From assembly GCF_022827545.1 (NCBI RefSeq), contig NZ_CP094669.1:4085001-4149000 (forward strand): a stretch of 64,000 nucleotides of DNA, in the 5' to 3' direction. Position numbers and translations under genes: made by a program. Positions 53,065 through 62,919 of this stretch are shown one piece after another. How positions within the stretch are numbered: position 1 is the first letter of the stretch; the number at the start of each line of letters is the position of its first letter. The notes beneath the pieces were generated by a model. It was not told the DNA's origin and ran no database searches. It saw only the letters and a program-made list of their open reading frames with translations. The DNA is from Hymenobacter tibetensis. Lineage in GTDB: Bacteria > Bacteroidota > Bacteroidia > Cytophagales > Hymenobacteraceae.

Positions 53065-54690
53065 ATGTTTGGACTGATGATGAACGAGCCCCTGCGCATT
53101 GCGGGGCTACTGGAGTATGCCGCCAAGTGGCACGCCGATACCGAAATCGTGTCGCGGATGCCAGAAGGCGCTATGCACCGCTACACCTACGCCGACCTGG
53201 GCCGTCGTAGCCGGCAGCTGGCTAATGTGCTTATCGAACTTGGCATCCGCAAAGGCGACCGAGTGAGCACGCTAGCGTGGAATACCCACCGCCACCTGGA
53301 GCTCTACTATGCTATTTCGGGCATGGGGGCGGTGTGCCACACTATCAACCCACGCCTGTTTTTCGAGCAGTTGGTGTACATCATCAACCACGCCGAAGAC
53401 CGGCTGCTGTTCTTCGACCTTACTTTTCTGCCGTTGGTGGAGAAGCTAGTGCCTCATTGCCCCACCGTGGAAAGCTGGGTGCTGCTGACCGACCGCGCCC
53501 ATATGCCCACCAGTGTGTTTTCGGGCGGTTTGCACTGCTACGAAGACCTAATGGCCGCCCACGCCGCCGACTACGAATGGCCGGTGTTCGATGAAAATAC
53601 GGCTTCCTCGCTCTGCTACACTTCCGGTACCACCGACCAGCCCAAAGGCGTGCTTTACTCGCACCGCTCTACGTTGCTCCACTCCTATGCAGCCTCGCTA
53701 CCCGACTGCTTCAACTGCTCGGCCCGCGACGTGGTGTTGCCGGTAGTGCCCATGTTCCACGTCAATGCCTGGGGCATCCCGTACATGGCGCCGCTCAACG
53801 GCTGCAAGCTGGTAATGCCTGGTCCTGGCCTAGATGCGGCCAGCCTGTATGAGCTGTACGAGCAGGAAGGCGTCACGTTCACGGCCGGCGTGCCCACCAT
53901 CTGGTTTGGACTGCTGACGTTTATGCGCGAGAAGAAGCTACAGTTCAGCACCCTCAAGCGCATGATAGTAGGTGGGGCCGCATGCCCGCCAGCGCTACTG
54001 AAGGCTTTCGACGAAGAATTGGGCGTGGAAATCTGCCATGCCTGGGGCATGAGCGAAACCTCGCCGCTGGGCACGGTTTGCACTCTCAAAACCAAGCATT
54101 TGGCCCTCAGCGAAGACGAGCAGTTTGCTATTCAAACCAAGCAAGGGCGTTCCATTTTCGGCATCGACATGAAGATAGTAGACGATGAAGGCAAAGAACT
54201 ACCCACCGATGGCATTGCCTTCGGCGACCTGTTGGTGCGGGGTCCGTTTGTGGTGGCAGAATACTTCCGGGCCAACCATCCCGGCGAGCTAACCGCCTCC
54301 GGCTGGTTCCGCACCGGCGACGTCGCCACCATCGACCCCGACGGCTTCATGCACATCACCGACCGTTCGAAGGATGTCATCAAGTCGGGGGGCGAGTGGA
54401 TTTCCAGTATCGAGTTGGAAAACCTGGCCGTGGCGCACCCCCAGGTGGCGGAGGCTGCTGTTATTGGGGTGCCCCACCCCAAATGGAGCGAAAGGCCCCT
54501 GCTGGTGGTAGTGCGCAAACCCGATGCAACGGTAAGCAAAGAGGAGCTACTGGCCTTCTACGACGGCAAAGTAGCGACATGGTGGAAGCCGGATGCCGTG
54601 GAGTTCGTGCCGGAACTACCCCACACGGCCACCGGCAAACTATTAAAGACCAAGCTCCGTCAGGATTTTGCGGGCTATACATTCAGCTAA
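53065..54690 (+). CDS. Acyl-CoA ligase (AMP-forming), long- or medium-chain fatty-acid type
   Basis: An ANL-superfamily adenylating enzyme of 541 residues that activates a carboxylic acid to its CoA thioester. The P-loop [17 protein letters not shown], then [69 protein letters not shown] and the catalytic Lys in [14 protein letters not shown] are all intact. It resembles the FadD3/AlkK-like medium-to-long-chain group. The start is taken at 53065; the frame is open from 53029. Located alone, so the pathway (beta-oxidation or lipid salvage) is inferred only. Confidence 0.93.
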   Translation: MFGLMMNEPLRIAGLLEYAAKWHADTEIVSRMPEGAMHRYTYADLGRRSRQLANVLIELGIRKGDRVSTLAWNTHRHLELYYAISGMGAVCHTINPRLFFEQLVYIINHAEDRLLFFDLTFLPLVEKLVPHCPTVESWVLLTDRAHMPTSVFSGGLHCYEDLMAAHAADYEWPVFDENTASSLCYTSGTTDQPKGVLYSHRSTLLHSYAASLPDCFNCSARDVVLPVVPMFHVNAWGIPYMAPLNGCKLVMPGPGLDAASLYELYEQEGVTFTAGVPTIWFGLLTFMREKKLQFSTLKRMIVGGAACPPALLKAFDEELGVEICHAWGMSETSPLGTVCTLKTKHLALSEDEQFAIQTKQGRSIFGIDMKIVDDEGKELPTDGIAFGDLLVRGPFVVAEYFRANHPGELTASGWFRTGDVATIDPDGFMHITDRSKDVIKSGGEWISSIELENLAVAHPQVAEAAVIGVPHPKWSERPLLVVVRKPDATVSKEELLAFYDGKVATWWKPDAVEFVPELPHTATGKLLKTKLRQDFAGYTFS

Positions 54691-54703
54691 CAAACCAAAA
54701 ATG

Positions 54704-54755
54704 GCATGGCGTAAGTGGGACTTACTACCGCGAGCAGGCTCCACTTACGCCATGC
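54704..54755. terminator. 15-bp inverted repeat, bidirectional terminator
   Basis: Arms 54704-54718 and 54741-54755 match exactly with a 22-base loop. Between the acyl-CoA ligase gene and the convergent DUF2059 gene. Confidence 0.65.
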
Positions 54756-54791
54756 TCTTCCTGGATGTAGGAATAGCACGCAACGCAGCAC

Positions 54792-55298
54792 CTATTCCGT
54801 TTTTGCAGGCTGTTGAGACTTCATTTTCTCGCCAATCACTTGCTGCAATTCGGGCAGGTGCTCTTGCACGCGCTTCTGCCCGATTTCCATACCGGCCATC
54901 ATGAGCTGCGGCATTTTCTGGATGGTTTTGCGGCCAGTAGGCGTTTGGTAGAACTTAGACAGTTCCTTTAGCTCTTTCTCGGTGAACTCTTGGGTGTAAA
55001 GCGCCGCAATGTCTTCTTTGATTGCGGGCCAGCCCATATACTTGGTAATAAAAGCGCGCATTTCGGGCTCTACCGCCTTCATTTCGGGGCGTTGCGTCAG
55101 CTGGCTTTCCAACATGCGGTTCATCATGTCGGTGGTGTTCTTCTCGCTTCCCGTGACGGCTAGTAGCTCTTCAGCCGCTTTACGGTGACTGGCAGAAACA
55201 GGTGCCGCCGAGGCAGTAGTGGCGGAAGTTGTTGATTGGGCCTTTGCCATTGGGGCCGCCAGCAATAGGCTGGCCGCCAGTATCCACAGTTTTTTCAT
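54792..55298 (-). CDS. DUF2059-family exported protein
   Basis: A 168-residue protein with a signal peptide (MKKLWILAASLLLAAPMAKA). RKAAEELLAVTGSEKNTTDM, FITKYMGWPAIKEDIAALYT and KELSKFYQTPTGRKTIQKMP are the helical DUF2059 core. Family function is unknown; it is a soluble periplasmic helical protein. It stands alone. Confidence 0.85.
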   Translation of the reverse strand: MKKLWILAASLLLAAPMAKAQSTTSATTASAAPVSASHRKAAEELLAVTGSEKNTTDMMNRMLESQLTQRPEMKAVEPEMRAFITKYMGWPAIKEDIAALYTQEFTEKELKELSKFYQTPTGRKTIQKMPQLMMAGMEIGQKRVQEHLPELQQVIGEKMKSQQPAKTE

Positions 55299-55536
55299 CC
55301 CCTGACGTACGAGTATTTCACCGGTTAGGTCGGCATACGCCCTTATTCTTCGTCGTATTCGCAGCGCATACGGCCCTAGCAGGCCCAGCAGAATGTAAAC
55401 GTTCTAATATCACTTGGACGAAATATTGGTATCATACTAGGCATAGTTGAATAAGTAACGCCTACTTCCAATACAGTAAAATCGCGTGGATACATATGCG
55501 CCACGCAGCAACGTCAAGAACCTGAGGGGCTATCCT

Positions 55537-56709
55537 TTACACTTTAATAATTACCCCTTTCCGATACATTATCCAGAGAATACCCAGCCAAATCAGAACG
55601 CATACCAGCGCGCCTGCCAACGAGGCATTGATAGGACTGAAATACGGAGTGAAAAAGGTGGTGTAAAGCCAGGTTTTGAGGGGCACGCTGGCCGCTGTGA
55701 CTTTGATAAGATTCAAGGACTTGGCTACAATTGCCGACAGGAAAAACACCGTAATAGCGTTGACCCCATACACCAGCGCGGGGGTAGTGAAACGGCGGTA
55801 GCCCTGCACGTCGGTCAGCCAGTAAAGGCCCGCTAGGGTAGCCATGGCCAAGCCGCCAGCGTAAAGTACGAACGAGCTAGTCCAGAGAGCTTTGTTGATG
55901 GGAAACCAGCCGTTCCAAATTAGGCCAAGCACCACAGCCCCAGCGCCCGCTACAAATAGCCACGCCACGCGGGTAGCGGGGTCCACGTCTTTGCGGCGCA
56001 ACCACTGCCCGGTAAGCATACCTAGCAGTCCGGTACCCACGGCCGGCAAGGTGCCCAGCAAGCCTTCTGGGTCCCAGGTGCGGCTGCTCGACCAGAGGTG
56101 CTTTTCTGTGAACACCACCCGATCCAGCCAAGCTCCCAGGTTGGTACTGGCTTCCAGGTTAGCGGGCCCGAAACCGGGCACAGGCACCACTTGCAGCAGC
56201 ACGTTGTAGAGCACCAGCACAAACGCCAGCAGCCCAAGCTGTTGCCGCCGGGTGGTTTTCAGAAACAACACCCCGCACACAAGAAATACCCACGAAATAC
56301 GCGCCAGCACCCCCGGTATCCGCACCGTCTCGAAGTCGAAGTTGGGAAAGAGCGCCGAAAACAGCCCCAACCCAAACAGAATGGCTGAACGCTTGAGAAT
56401 GCGCACCATCGTGCGGCCGTGCGTTTCAGGCTGCCGCCGCGCCCCATCCAGCGCATACACAATACTGACACCCACAATGAACAGAAAGAAGGGAAATATC
56501 AGGTCGGTGGGCGTACAGCCGTGCCAGGCAGCGTGTTCGAGCGGCACATAGATGTGGCCCCAGTCGCCGGGGTTGTTCACCAAAATCATGGCCGCCACCG
56601 TGATACCGCGAAACACGTCGAGTGAGACAAGCCGCCCAGGCTGGGAAGCTTCAACCAGTGGCTGCGCGTGGGTGGTTTCGAGGGCGGCTTGGGAGGTACG
56701 GGTGGTCAT
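55537..56709 (-). CDS. NagX/HGSNAT-like membrane acyltransferase
   Basis: A 390-residue multi-pass membrane protein of the heparan-alpha-glucosaminide N-acetyltransferase-like (DUF1624/DUF5009, NagX) family. RLVSLDVFRGITVAAMILVN NPGDWGHIY and HGCTPTDLIFPFFLFIVGVS are the signature region, with 9-11 hydrophobic helices following. Related proteins acetylate amino sugars across the membrane. Its position 2.5 kb from the NagB/PIG-L gene on the same strand supports an amino-sugar role. Confidence 0.88.
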   Translation of the reverse strand: MTTRTSQAALETTHAQPLVEASQPGRLVSLDVFRGITVAAMILVNNPGDWGHIYVPLEHAAWHGCTPTDLIFPFFLFIVGVSIVYALDGARRQPETHGRTMVRILKRSAILFGLGLFSALFPNFDFETVRIPGVLARISWVFLVCGVLFLKTTRRQQLGLLAFVLVLYNVLLQVVPVPGFGPANLEASTNLGAWLDRVVFTEKHLWSSSRTWDPEGLLGTLPAVGTGLLGMLTGQWLRRKDVDPATRVAWLFVAGAGAVVLGLIWNGWFPINKALWTSSFVLYAGGLAMATLAGLYWLTDVQGYRRFTTPALVYGVNAITVFFLSAIVAKSLNLIKVTAASVPLKTWLYTTFFTPYFSPINASLAGALVCVLIWLGILWIMYRKGVIIKV

Positions 56710-56785
56710 GAAGTTGAAATCAGGAACAAGGAAAAGGTAGGTTAGACGGCCTATTTATTTCTCGGCCGTGGGACTGGTCAGGCAG

Positions 56786-57451
56786 CTAAATCTTCTGGGC
56801 CACCAGCTTCACTAAGCGGCAGGTTTCTTTCGAAAAGTCAGCTACGCTTAGCGGCTCTTCGTAGCGAATAATCTGGAAGTTAGCGGCAGCATACAGGTGC
56901 TGCAATTCGTTTGTAGCAAACCCAATCGTCTTACCGGATTGGTTATTGCGGGTTTGGTTGACTTCAACGTGAAAGTTCTCGAATACGAGCAAGCCCCCGG
57001 GCCTAAGTGCCGCCTGCACCTGCGCTACGTGCGTACCTTCGTCGGCGTAGCACAGCACAATTAGGTCCCACTGGTTGGTACCCCAGTTATACGTATTTGC
57101 GTCGTGCTCAATAGTAGTTAGGCAGACGCCTAAGCGCTGCGCCTGTTGCTGAGCGTAGACTAGGGCTTGATCTGCAATGTCTACGCCGGTGACCTGCCAC
57201 CCTTGCTGAGCTAGGTATAGGGCGTTGCGACCCTCCCCCATGTTCACATCCAGCGCCTTGCCAGCTCTGCAGTCTTCTACTGCCTCCAGTAGCAACCTGT
57301 TAGGCTGGGCGTTGAAGCGCGTGTTTCGCCAGGTGGCATCCAGCAGGAAGTGGTTCCAAAGGCCACGGTCGTATTCAAGTTGCTCGTTTGGCGTGGCATC
57401 AACTGGGGGCGGCGGATAGCTAGCGGACTGCGAAGGACCAGGCTGTTGCAT
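56786..57451 (-). CDS. SAM-dependent methyltransferase
   Basis: A 221-residue class I methyltransferase. VEDCRAGKALDVNMGEGRNA holds the SAM-binding glycine-rich motif I, VTGVDIADQALVYAQQQAQR motif II, and WDLIVLCYADEG the motif IV region. The N-terminal YDRGLWNHFLLDATWRNTRF is typical of small tellurite-resistance-like (TehB-style) members. Substrate unknown. It ends 77 bases from the NagX gene start on the same strand. Confidence 0.85.
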   Translation of the reverse strand: MQQPGPSQSASYPPPPVDATPNEQLEYDRGLWNHFLLDATWRNTRFNAQPNRLLLEAVEDCRAGKALDVNMGEGRNALYLAQQGWQVTGVDIADQALVYAQQQAQRLGVCLTTIEHDANTYNWGTNQWDLIVLCYADEGTHVAQVQAALRPGGLLVFENFHVEVNQTRNNQSGKTIGFATNELQHLYAAANFQIIRYEEPLSVADFSKETCRLVKLVAQKI

Positions 57452-57501
57452 GACCAGTTACTAATGGATATAAAACGGCTTTTCTCTCACGAAGCTACTT
57501 T

Positions 57502-59415
57502 TCAGAACTTCCACCGCACAAATGCTTCGATGCCCTCGTACTCGGGCAGGCCGAGTTGGTCGTAGATGCGGGCGGTGGTGCGGTTACGCTCTTCGGCGCG
57601 CTGCCAGAACTCGCGCTGGTCGGCGCCGGGGAACAGCGGCCGGTCTTTCTGCGACTGATGCTTGAAAATAGCCCGGCGCTTGCGCGTGAGTTCCTCAGGG
57701 GAAAGCGGCACGGCCATTTCAATCCGGTCGATGTCCCACTCCTGCCAGGCGCCGCGATAGAGCCACACCCAGCAGTCTTGTAGCCACTGCGCACCCTCTT
57801 CTTGGAGGCGCTGCACGGCCTGCATAATGGCGGCCAAACACACGCGGTGGGTGCCGTGCGGGTCACTCAGGTCGCCGGCGGCGTAGATTTGCTGGGGCTG
57901 AATGCGGTCAAGCAGTTCCATGGTTAGTTGGATATCCTCGTCGCTAAGGGGCTTTTTGCGCACGCGGCCAGTTTCATAGAACGGCAACTCCTGGAAGTGG
58001 GCCCGTTCCTGCGGCACCCCCACGTAGCGGCAGGCACTTTTCGCTTCGCCACGCCGAATGAGGCCCTTTATCTGCTGCACTTCGTTGGAATCCACCTGGC
58101 CGGGCTGCTTGTTTTCCAAGAACTCCACCACGCGCTGATACAGGGTTTCGGCGGGCTGGTCGTCGAAGCGAAACGCCTCGTCGTAGTCGGCTACGAACTC
58201 GGCAAACCGGATGGCTTCGTCATCGAACACCGCAATGTTGCCGGAGGTCTGGTACGCCACGTGCACCTCGTGGCCCTGATCGACCAGCCGAATCAGGGTG
58301 CCGCCCATGGAAATAACGTCGTCGTCGGGGTGCGGACTGAAAACAAGTACGCGCTTCGGAAAAGGAGCGGCGCGCTCGGGGCGGTGGGTGTCGTCGGCGT
58401 GGGGCTTGCCGCCCGGCCAGCCAGTAATGGTGTGTTGCAGTTCGTTGAAAACCCGGATGTTGATAGAATAGGCCGGACCTGATTCAGCCAACAAACCAGA
58501 CAACCCATTCTCGTTGTAGTCTTCGTCGGTGAGCTTGAGAATAGGCTTTTCCGTTCGGCGAGCCAGCCAGGTCAACGCTTTCCGAACCAAGGCCTCATCC
58601 TGCCAATTGCAGGGCACGTTGGCTAGCCAAGGCGTTTTTTGGGGGCTTAGCTCGGCGGCGGCCGCTTCGTCGAGCACGGCTTGCACGGCGGGGTGGTGCT
58701 GCAAGTAAGTGGCGGGCACGGTATCGGTTGGCTCGCCTTCCACCATGCGTTTCACCACGGCGGCCTTGCCTTCGCCCCACGCCAGCAGCACAATGTTGCG
58801 AGCTTCGAGAATGGTGCCCACGCCCATGGTCAGGGCGCGGCGCGGTACGTTTTCCTCGCCGTAGAAGTCGGAGGCGGCGTCGGTGCGGGTGATGTGGTCG
58901 AGGGTGATCATGCGGGTGCGCGACTCCGAACCAGACCCCGGCTCGTTGAACCCGATGTGGCCAGTACGCCCGATACCCAGCAATTGCCAATCAATACCGC
59001 CCGCTTCCTGAATCTGCTGCTCGTAGCGGCGGCAGTAGTCGGCCACCTGCTCGATGGGCACGGTGCCGTCGGGGATGTGCACGTTTTCCGGCTTGATGTC
59101 GATGTGGTCGAACAAGTACTCGCGCATGAAGCGCACGTAGCTCTGCAACGAGTCGGGCGCCATGGGGTAGTATTCGTCGAGGTTGAAGCTCACCACATTC
59201 TGGAAGCTCAAGCCTTCTTCGCGGTGCAGCCGCACCAGTTCCTCGTACACCCGCGTCGGCGACGAGCCGGTGGCCAGCCCGAGCACCGCCGTACGACCCT
59301 CGGCGGCGCGCTGCCGGATGAAGGCCGCCAACTCACGTGCCACGGTGGAGGAGGCCAGCTCGGAATCAGGGAACACTCGGACGGGGACGCGGGAAGTGGC
59401 AGCAACGTTGACCAT
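57502..59415 (-). CDS. Glucosamine-6-phosphate deaminase (NagB) fused to a PIG-L deacetylase-like domain
   Basis: A 637-residue cytoplasmic fusion. The N-terminal about 260 residues are NagB-like, converting glucosamine-6-P to fructose-6-P: LGLATGSSPTRVY, NLDEYY with Asp80 as general base, and LLGIGRTGHIGFNEPG with His153. Compared with E. coli NagB (GNDGHIAFNEP), the Asp before the His is Thr here. The C-terminal part from about 350 is LmbE/PIG-L-like: VFSPHPDDDVISMGG at 358-372 with the zinc-binding HPDD, and a later GDLSDPHGTHR. The fusion is common in Bacteroidota; the deacetylase part may release N-acetyl groups. It sits next to susCD, divergently. Confidence 0.92.
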   Translation of the reverse strand: MVNVAATSRVPVRVFPDSELASSTVARELAAFIRQRAAEGRTAVLGLATGSSPTRVYEELVRLHREEGLSFQNVVSFNLDEYYPMAPDSLQSYVRFMREYLFDHIDIKPENVHIPDGTVPIEQVADYCRRYEQQIQEAGGIDWQLLGIGRTGHIGFNEPGSGSESRTRMITLDHITRTDAASDFYGEENVPRRALTMGVGTILEARNIVLLAWGEGKAAVVKRMVEGEPTDTVPATYLQHHPAVQAVLDEAAAAELSPQKTPWLANVPCNWQDEALVRKALTWLARRTEKPILKLTDEDYNENGLSGLLAESGPAYSINIRVFNELQHTITGWPGGKPHADDTHRPERAAPFPKRVLVFSPHPDDDVISMGGTLIRLVDQGHEVHVAYQTSGNIAVFDDEAIRFAEFVADYDEAFRFDDQPAETLYQRVVEFLENKQPGQVDSNEVQQIKGLIRRGEAKSACRYVGVPQERAHFQELPFYETGRVRKKPLSDEDIQLTMELLDRIQPQQIYAAGDLSDPHGTHRVCLAAIMQAVQRLQEEGAQWLQDCWVWLYRGAWQEWDIDRIEMAVPLSPEELTRKRRAIFKHQSQKDRPLFPGADQREFWQRAEERNRTTARIYDQLGLPEYEGIEAFVRWKF

Positions 59416-59760
59416 GAAAGCAAACGAATGAAGTGAGCGGGAAAGCTGAAGCTTTTCGAAGAGGATTCAAAGTCAAATAATTGCTAAATTAAATCACATA
59501 TATAGTTGGTTAGCCTTACCGAGCTTTCTAGTTTAGGCCCAGTCTTTTTTGTTCACCGGGCTCTATATTCTGCTTTAGGGCTATTGAGCACATAGCAGCT
59601 CGGTGATTTTAGCTATTCCCGATGGTCGTCATTTGGCTTTGTTGTCCGACGCTCTCTTCGCAGTCCATCCACTGTTGGCCGGGCCGCCGCTGCACGTAGC
59701 AGCCGCGGCCCGGCCACTTGCTTTTTACCTTCTTTCACCCCACCCTCTCCCTCCCTCACT
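59416..59760. other. 345-bp divergent control region of nagB/PIG-L and susC
   Basis: Contains AT-rich sequence near 59470-59520, an 8-bp inverted repeat ACCGAGCT (59518-59525 with 59597-59604), and the strong GC-rich hairpin at 59677-59715 (listed). It probably drives both the nagB fusion leftward and susCD rightward. No exact TAnnTTTG box with a partner was found. Confidence 0.5.
59677..59715 (+). promoter_or_regulatory. GC-rich hairpin in the susC leader
   Basis: 17-bp arms 59677-59693 and 59699-59715, one mismatch, loop ACGTA. It ends 45 bases before the susC ATG. A GC-only stem this long must fold in the mRNA leader; it may slow or attenuate transcription or translation of susCD. Confidence 0.6.
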
Positions 59761-62700
59761 ATGAAAAGACTTTACTTGCTGCCTGCGGCTTTTTGCGTAC
59801 TGGTGGCTCCACCAGGTTTTGCCCAAGCGCAACGCACCATTACTGGCGCTGTTACTGCTACCGATGGTAGCGCCCTACCAGGCGTGACAGTCCTCGTGAA
59901 AGGAACTACTACCGGCACGAGCACTGGCCCCGACGGCCGCTACACCATCCAGGTAGCACCGGGTAGTACCCTCACGTTTAGTTTTATTGGGTATACCACC
60001 CTAGAGCGGGCTGTTGGCGAAAGTACCACCCTTGATATCAGCCTCCGTGACAATGCCACCCAACTAAAAGACGTAGTGGTGACGGGCTTTAATATCGCAC
60101 AAGACCGCCGCCAGCTCAATTATGGGGTGCAGCAGATAGAGGGCAAAGAGCTGGTGGATACCCGCCAAACCAATATTGTAAATGCCTTGCAAGGCAAGAT
60201 TGCTGGCGTAAACATCACCTCCTCGGGTGGAGCACCAGGCGAAGGAGCTTCCATTGTGATTCGGGGAGGTAACTCGCTCGATGGCGACAACCAGCCGCTG
60301 TTCGTAATTGACGGTGTGATAATGGATAACTCCTCGTTTGCCGAGTCGACGGCGCCAGGTGGAGGCTCGGGTTTCAACGGCCTCTTAGGCCGCTCGGTAG
60401 GCACTACCAACCGGGCCTCTGACCTCAACCCGGAAGATATTGCCAGTATCACGGTGCTGAAAGGCCCCGCGGCTTCGGCGCTCTATGGCTTGCGGGCAGG
60501 CAATGGTGCCGTTATCATCACCACCAAAAAAGGCTCGTCTGGCCGCACCACTATCACCTACCGCACCCAGTATTCGGTAGACGAGGTCAACCGGCTGCCT
60601 ACTCTCCAGGATCAGTATAAGCAGGGTACTAATGGAGTGTTTGATCCGAGTGTTCGTACGTCATGGGGGCCGCAGTTCGGTTCGGAAGAGACGGTGTACG
60701 ACAACCTAGGCAATGTATTCCGCACGGGTACAAGCTTCCAAAACTACCTGACCATGTCGGGTGGCTCCGACAAGGCGACGTTTTTTCTGTCGGCCTCGCA
60801 CTTACTGCAGAATGGCGTGGTACCCGAAAGCCAGTACGATAAAACATCGGTTCGGCTGTCGGGCACCGCTAAATTTTCGCCCAAGATCAGTGCTTCAGCC
60901 TCAGCCAACTATATCAATTCGGGCGGGGAACGGCCTTTCCAGGGCCAGGGCTTATTTGGCAATAGCCTCCAGCCGAGCGGCTTCTTTCTGAGCTTGATTA
61001 ACTGGCCACGTAACGACGACACCCGCGTTTTCGAGAACCCTGATGGTACCCGCCGCCGCTTGCTCGGTGCTAGCACCGCTGCCAATGACCCCGACAACCC
61101 GTATTTCTCGTTTTACCGCAACCCGCAGACCGACCGGACCAATCGTCTGATCAGTAACGTATCGTTGACTTATCTGCCTTTCAAATGGCTGAATCTGACT
61201 TACATTGTAGGTAATGATTTCTACCAAGAGCGCACCCGTTCCGTGCGTGCGCCTGGCACCTCACAAGTCAACAACCAAGATGGAGGGTTAGCTGAAACGG
61301 TGAACTTCAACCAAGTGCTGACTTCCAACTTGCTGGCCACTTTCACGCATCAGTTCAGTGAGAATATCAGTGGGTCGTTGTTGCTCGGCAATGCTATTGA
61401 GCTGAACGACAACAAAGCCAACGACCTACTGGGCCTGATTTATCAGAATCCCACGTTTGTAAGCCTTAACAACACCGTAAACCGCGGCGCAATTCAGCGT
61501 TTCTCCAGCCGCCGCATTTTGGGCAATTTCGCTCGTATCAACCTCGACTTGTTCCACCAAGTGACGCTGGAATTGTCAGGGCGTTACGACCGGTCTTCGA
61601 CGCTGCCGCGCCCTGATGAGGGCAAGAACTTCGGCAAAGGCTTCGGATATGGCTCTGCCGCCGTTGGCTACGAGTTTACCCGTACCCTTGGCCTCGACCA
61701 GAACCCAGTGTTCAGCTACGGTAAGCTGCGTGCTTCCATCGCGCAGGTAGGTAAAGACACGGGCCCTTACCGCGTAGATTCGCCACTGACCACCAATACG
61801 TTTATCGGGGGCGGATTCCGCAACGGCTTCTATGGTTCCAATCCATTACTTAAGCCAGAAAAAACCGTCAGCTACGAGTTGGGCTTGGATTTGCAGTTCC
61901 TCAAAAACCGGCTGCGCGTGGATGGCGCTGTGTATCAACAGGAAACCACGGATCAGCTGATTGCTCCCCGCGTGAGCCAGGCTACCGGCTTTATTCTGCA
62001 ATACATCAACGGAGGCAAGGTGGTAAACCGAGGCTTTGAGCTTGCGGTGAGCGGCACCCCCGTTAAACTGGTCAACAGCCTGACCTGGGACATCAACGCC
62101 AATTTCTACGCCAACCGCAATACGGCCACGCTACCGCCCGCTCTGGCCATTATAGCTCAATCCGACGCCTCCGTATCGGATTATGTGCAGGGCGCTGCCT
62201 TTCTTGGCAGGCCGCTGGCGGGCATAGCCGGTACCGACTGGGTGCGAGCTCCTGATGGGCAAATCCTGATTGGTGCCAACGGGTATCCTACTGTGAACCC
62301 AGCGTTTGTGTATCTCGGCAACCGGGCACCAAAATACACTACGCAGCTTACCAACACGGTTTCCTACAAAGGTCTCGCCCTTACGTTCCTGCTCGATTTC
62401 CGCAAGGGCGGCAAAGTGTACAACGGCAACGACCAGTACGCTACGCGCGTGGGCATGAGCGAGCGGACGTTGGACCGTTACAAGCAAATCGTTGTCAATG
62501 GGGTTGTGGCCGTGACCAATCCGGATGGCACAACCAGCTACGAGCCCAACGCCCGGCCAGTGGAAGCAACCCAAGCCTATTACCGTGACCAACTAGGCAC
62601 GGTAGCGTCGGCCTTTGTTGAGGATGGCTCCTGGACGCGTTTGCGCTACGCTACCTTAAGTTATGCCCTGCCCGCCAAGTGGCTGGGTGGCAGCGCAGGC

Positions 62701-62886
62701 GTCGTAAAGGGCTTGGAAGTGAGCGTAACGGGCCGCAACCTGGTTCTGCTAACCAACTACTCCGGCGTGGATCCAGAAACGTCGGCCTCGGGCTCTGGTG
62801 TGCGTGGCGGCGGCGCAGGCGGCTTCGATTACGGCAGCGTACCCGCTACCCGCGGGGTTGACATGGCCATTCGGGCTACTTTCTAG
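59761..62886 (+). CDS. SusC/RagA-family TonB-linked outer-membrane receptor
   Basis: A 1041-residue outer-membrane transporter that with SusD imports glycans or peptides. Signal peptide MKRLYLLPAAFCVLVAPPGF, then a carboxypeptidase-regulatory domain (TITGAVTATDGSALPGVTVL), the TonB-linked-protein block LKDVVVTGFNIAQDRRQLNY, plug signature NIVNALQGKIAGVNITSSGG with VIRGGNSLDGDNQPLFVIDG, and a barrel ending VPATRGVDMAIRATF. The susD-like gene follows after 33 bases. A glycan substrate fits the amino-sugar genes nearby, but is inference. Confidence 0.95.
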   Translation: MKRLYLLPAAFCVLVAPPGFAQAQRTITGAVTATDGSALPGVTVLVKGTTTGTSTGPDGRYTIQVAPGSTLTFSFIGYTTLERAVGESTTLDISLRDNATQLKDVVVTGFNIAQDRRQLNYGVQQIEGKELVDTRQTNIVNALQGKIAGVNITSSGGAPGEGASIVIRGGNSLDGDNQPLFVIDGVIMDNSSFAESTAPGGGSGFNGLLGRSVGTTNRASDLNPEDIASITVLKGPAASALYGLRAGNGAVIITTKKGSSGRTTITYRTQYSVDEVNRLPTLQDQYKQGTNGVFDPSVRTSWGPQFGSEETVYDNLGNVFRTGTSFQNYLTMSGGSDKATFFLSASHLLQNGVVPESQYDKTSVRLSGTAKFSPKISASASANYINSGGERPFQGQGLFGNSLQPSGFFLSLINWPRNDDTRVFENPDGTRRRLLGASTAANDPDNPYFSFYRNPQTDRTNRLISNVSLTYLPFKWLNLTYIVGNDFYQERTRSVRAPGTSQVNNQDGGLAETVNFNQVLTSNLLATFTHQFSENISGSLLLGNAIELNDNKANDLLGLIYQNPTFVSLNNTVNRGAIQRFSSRRILGNFARINLDLFHQVTLELSGRYDRSSTLPRPDEGKNFGKGFGYGSAAVGYEFTRTLGLDQNPVFSYGKLRASIAQVGKDTGPYRVDSPLTTNTFIGGGFRNGFYGSNPLLKPEKTVSYELGLDLQFLKNRLRVDGAVYQQETTDQLIAPRVSQATGFILQYINGGKVVNRGFELAVSGTPVKLVNSLTWDINANFYANRNTATLPPALAIIAQSDASVSDYVQGAAFLGRPLAGIAGTDWVRAPDGQILIGANGYPTVNPAFVYLGNRAPKYTTQLTNTVSYKGLALTFLLDFRKGGKVYNGNDQYATRVGMSERTLDRYKQIVVNGVVAVTNPDGTTSYEPNARPVEATQAYYRDQLGTVASAFVEDGSWTRLRYATLSYALPAKWLGGSAGVVKGLEVSVTGRNLVLLTNYSGVDPETSASGSGVRGGGAGGFDYGSVPATRGVDMAIRATF

Positions 62887-62919
62887 CCTCAGCCTTCTTT
62901 TGACTTGCTTACTACCTAT

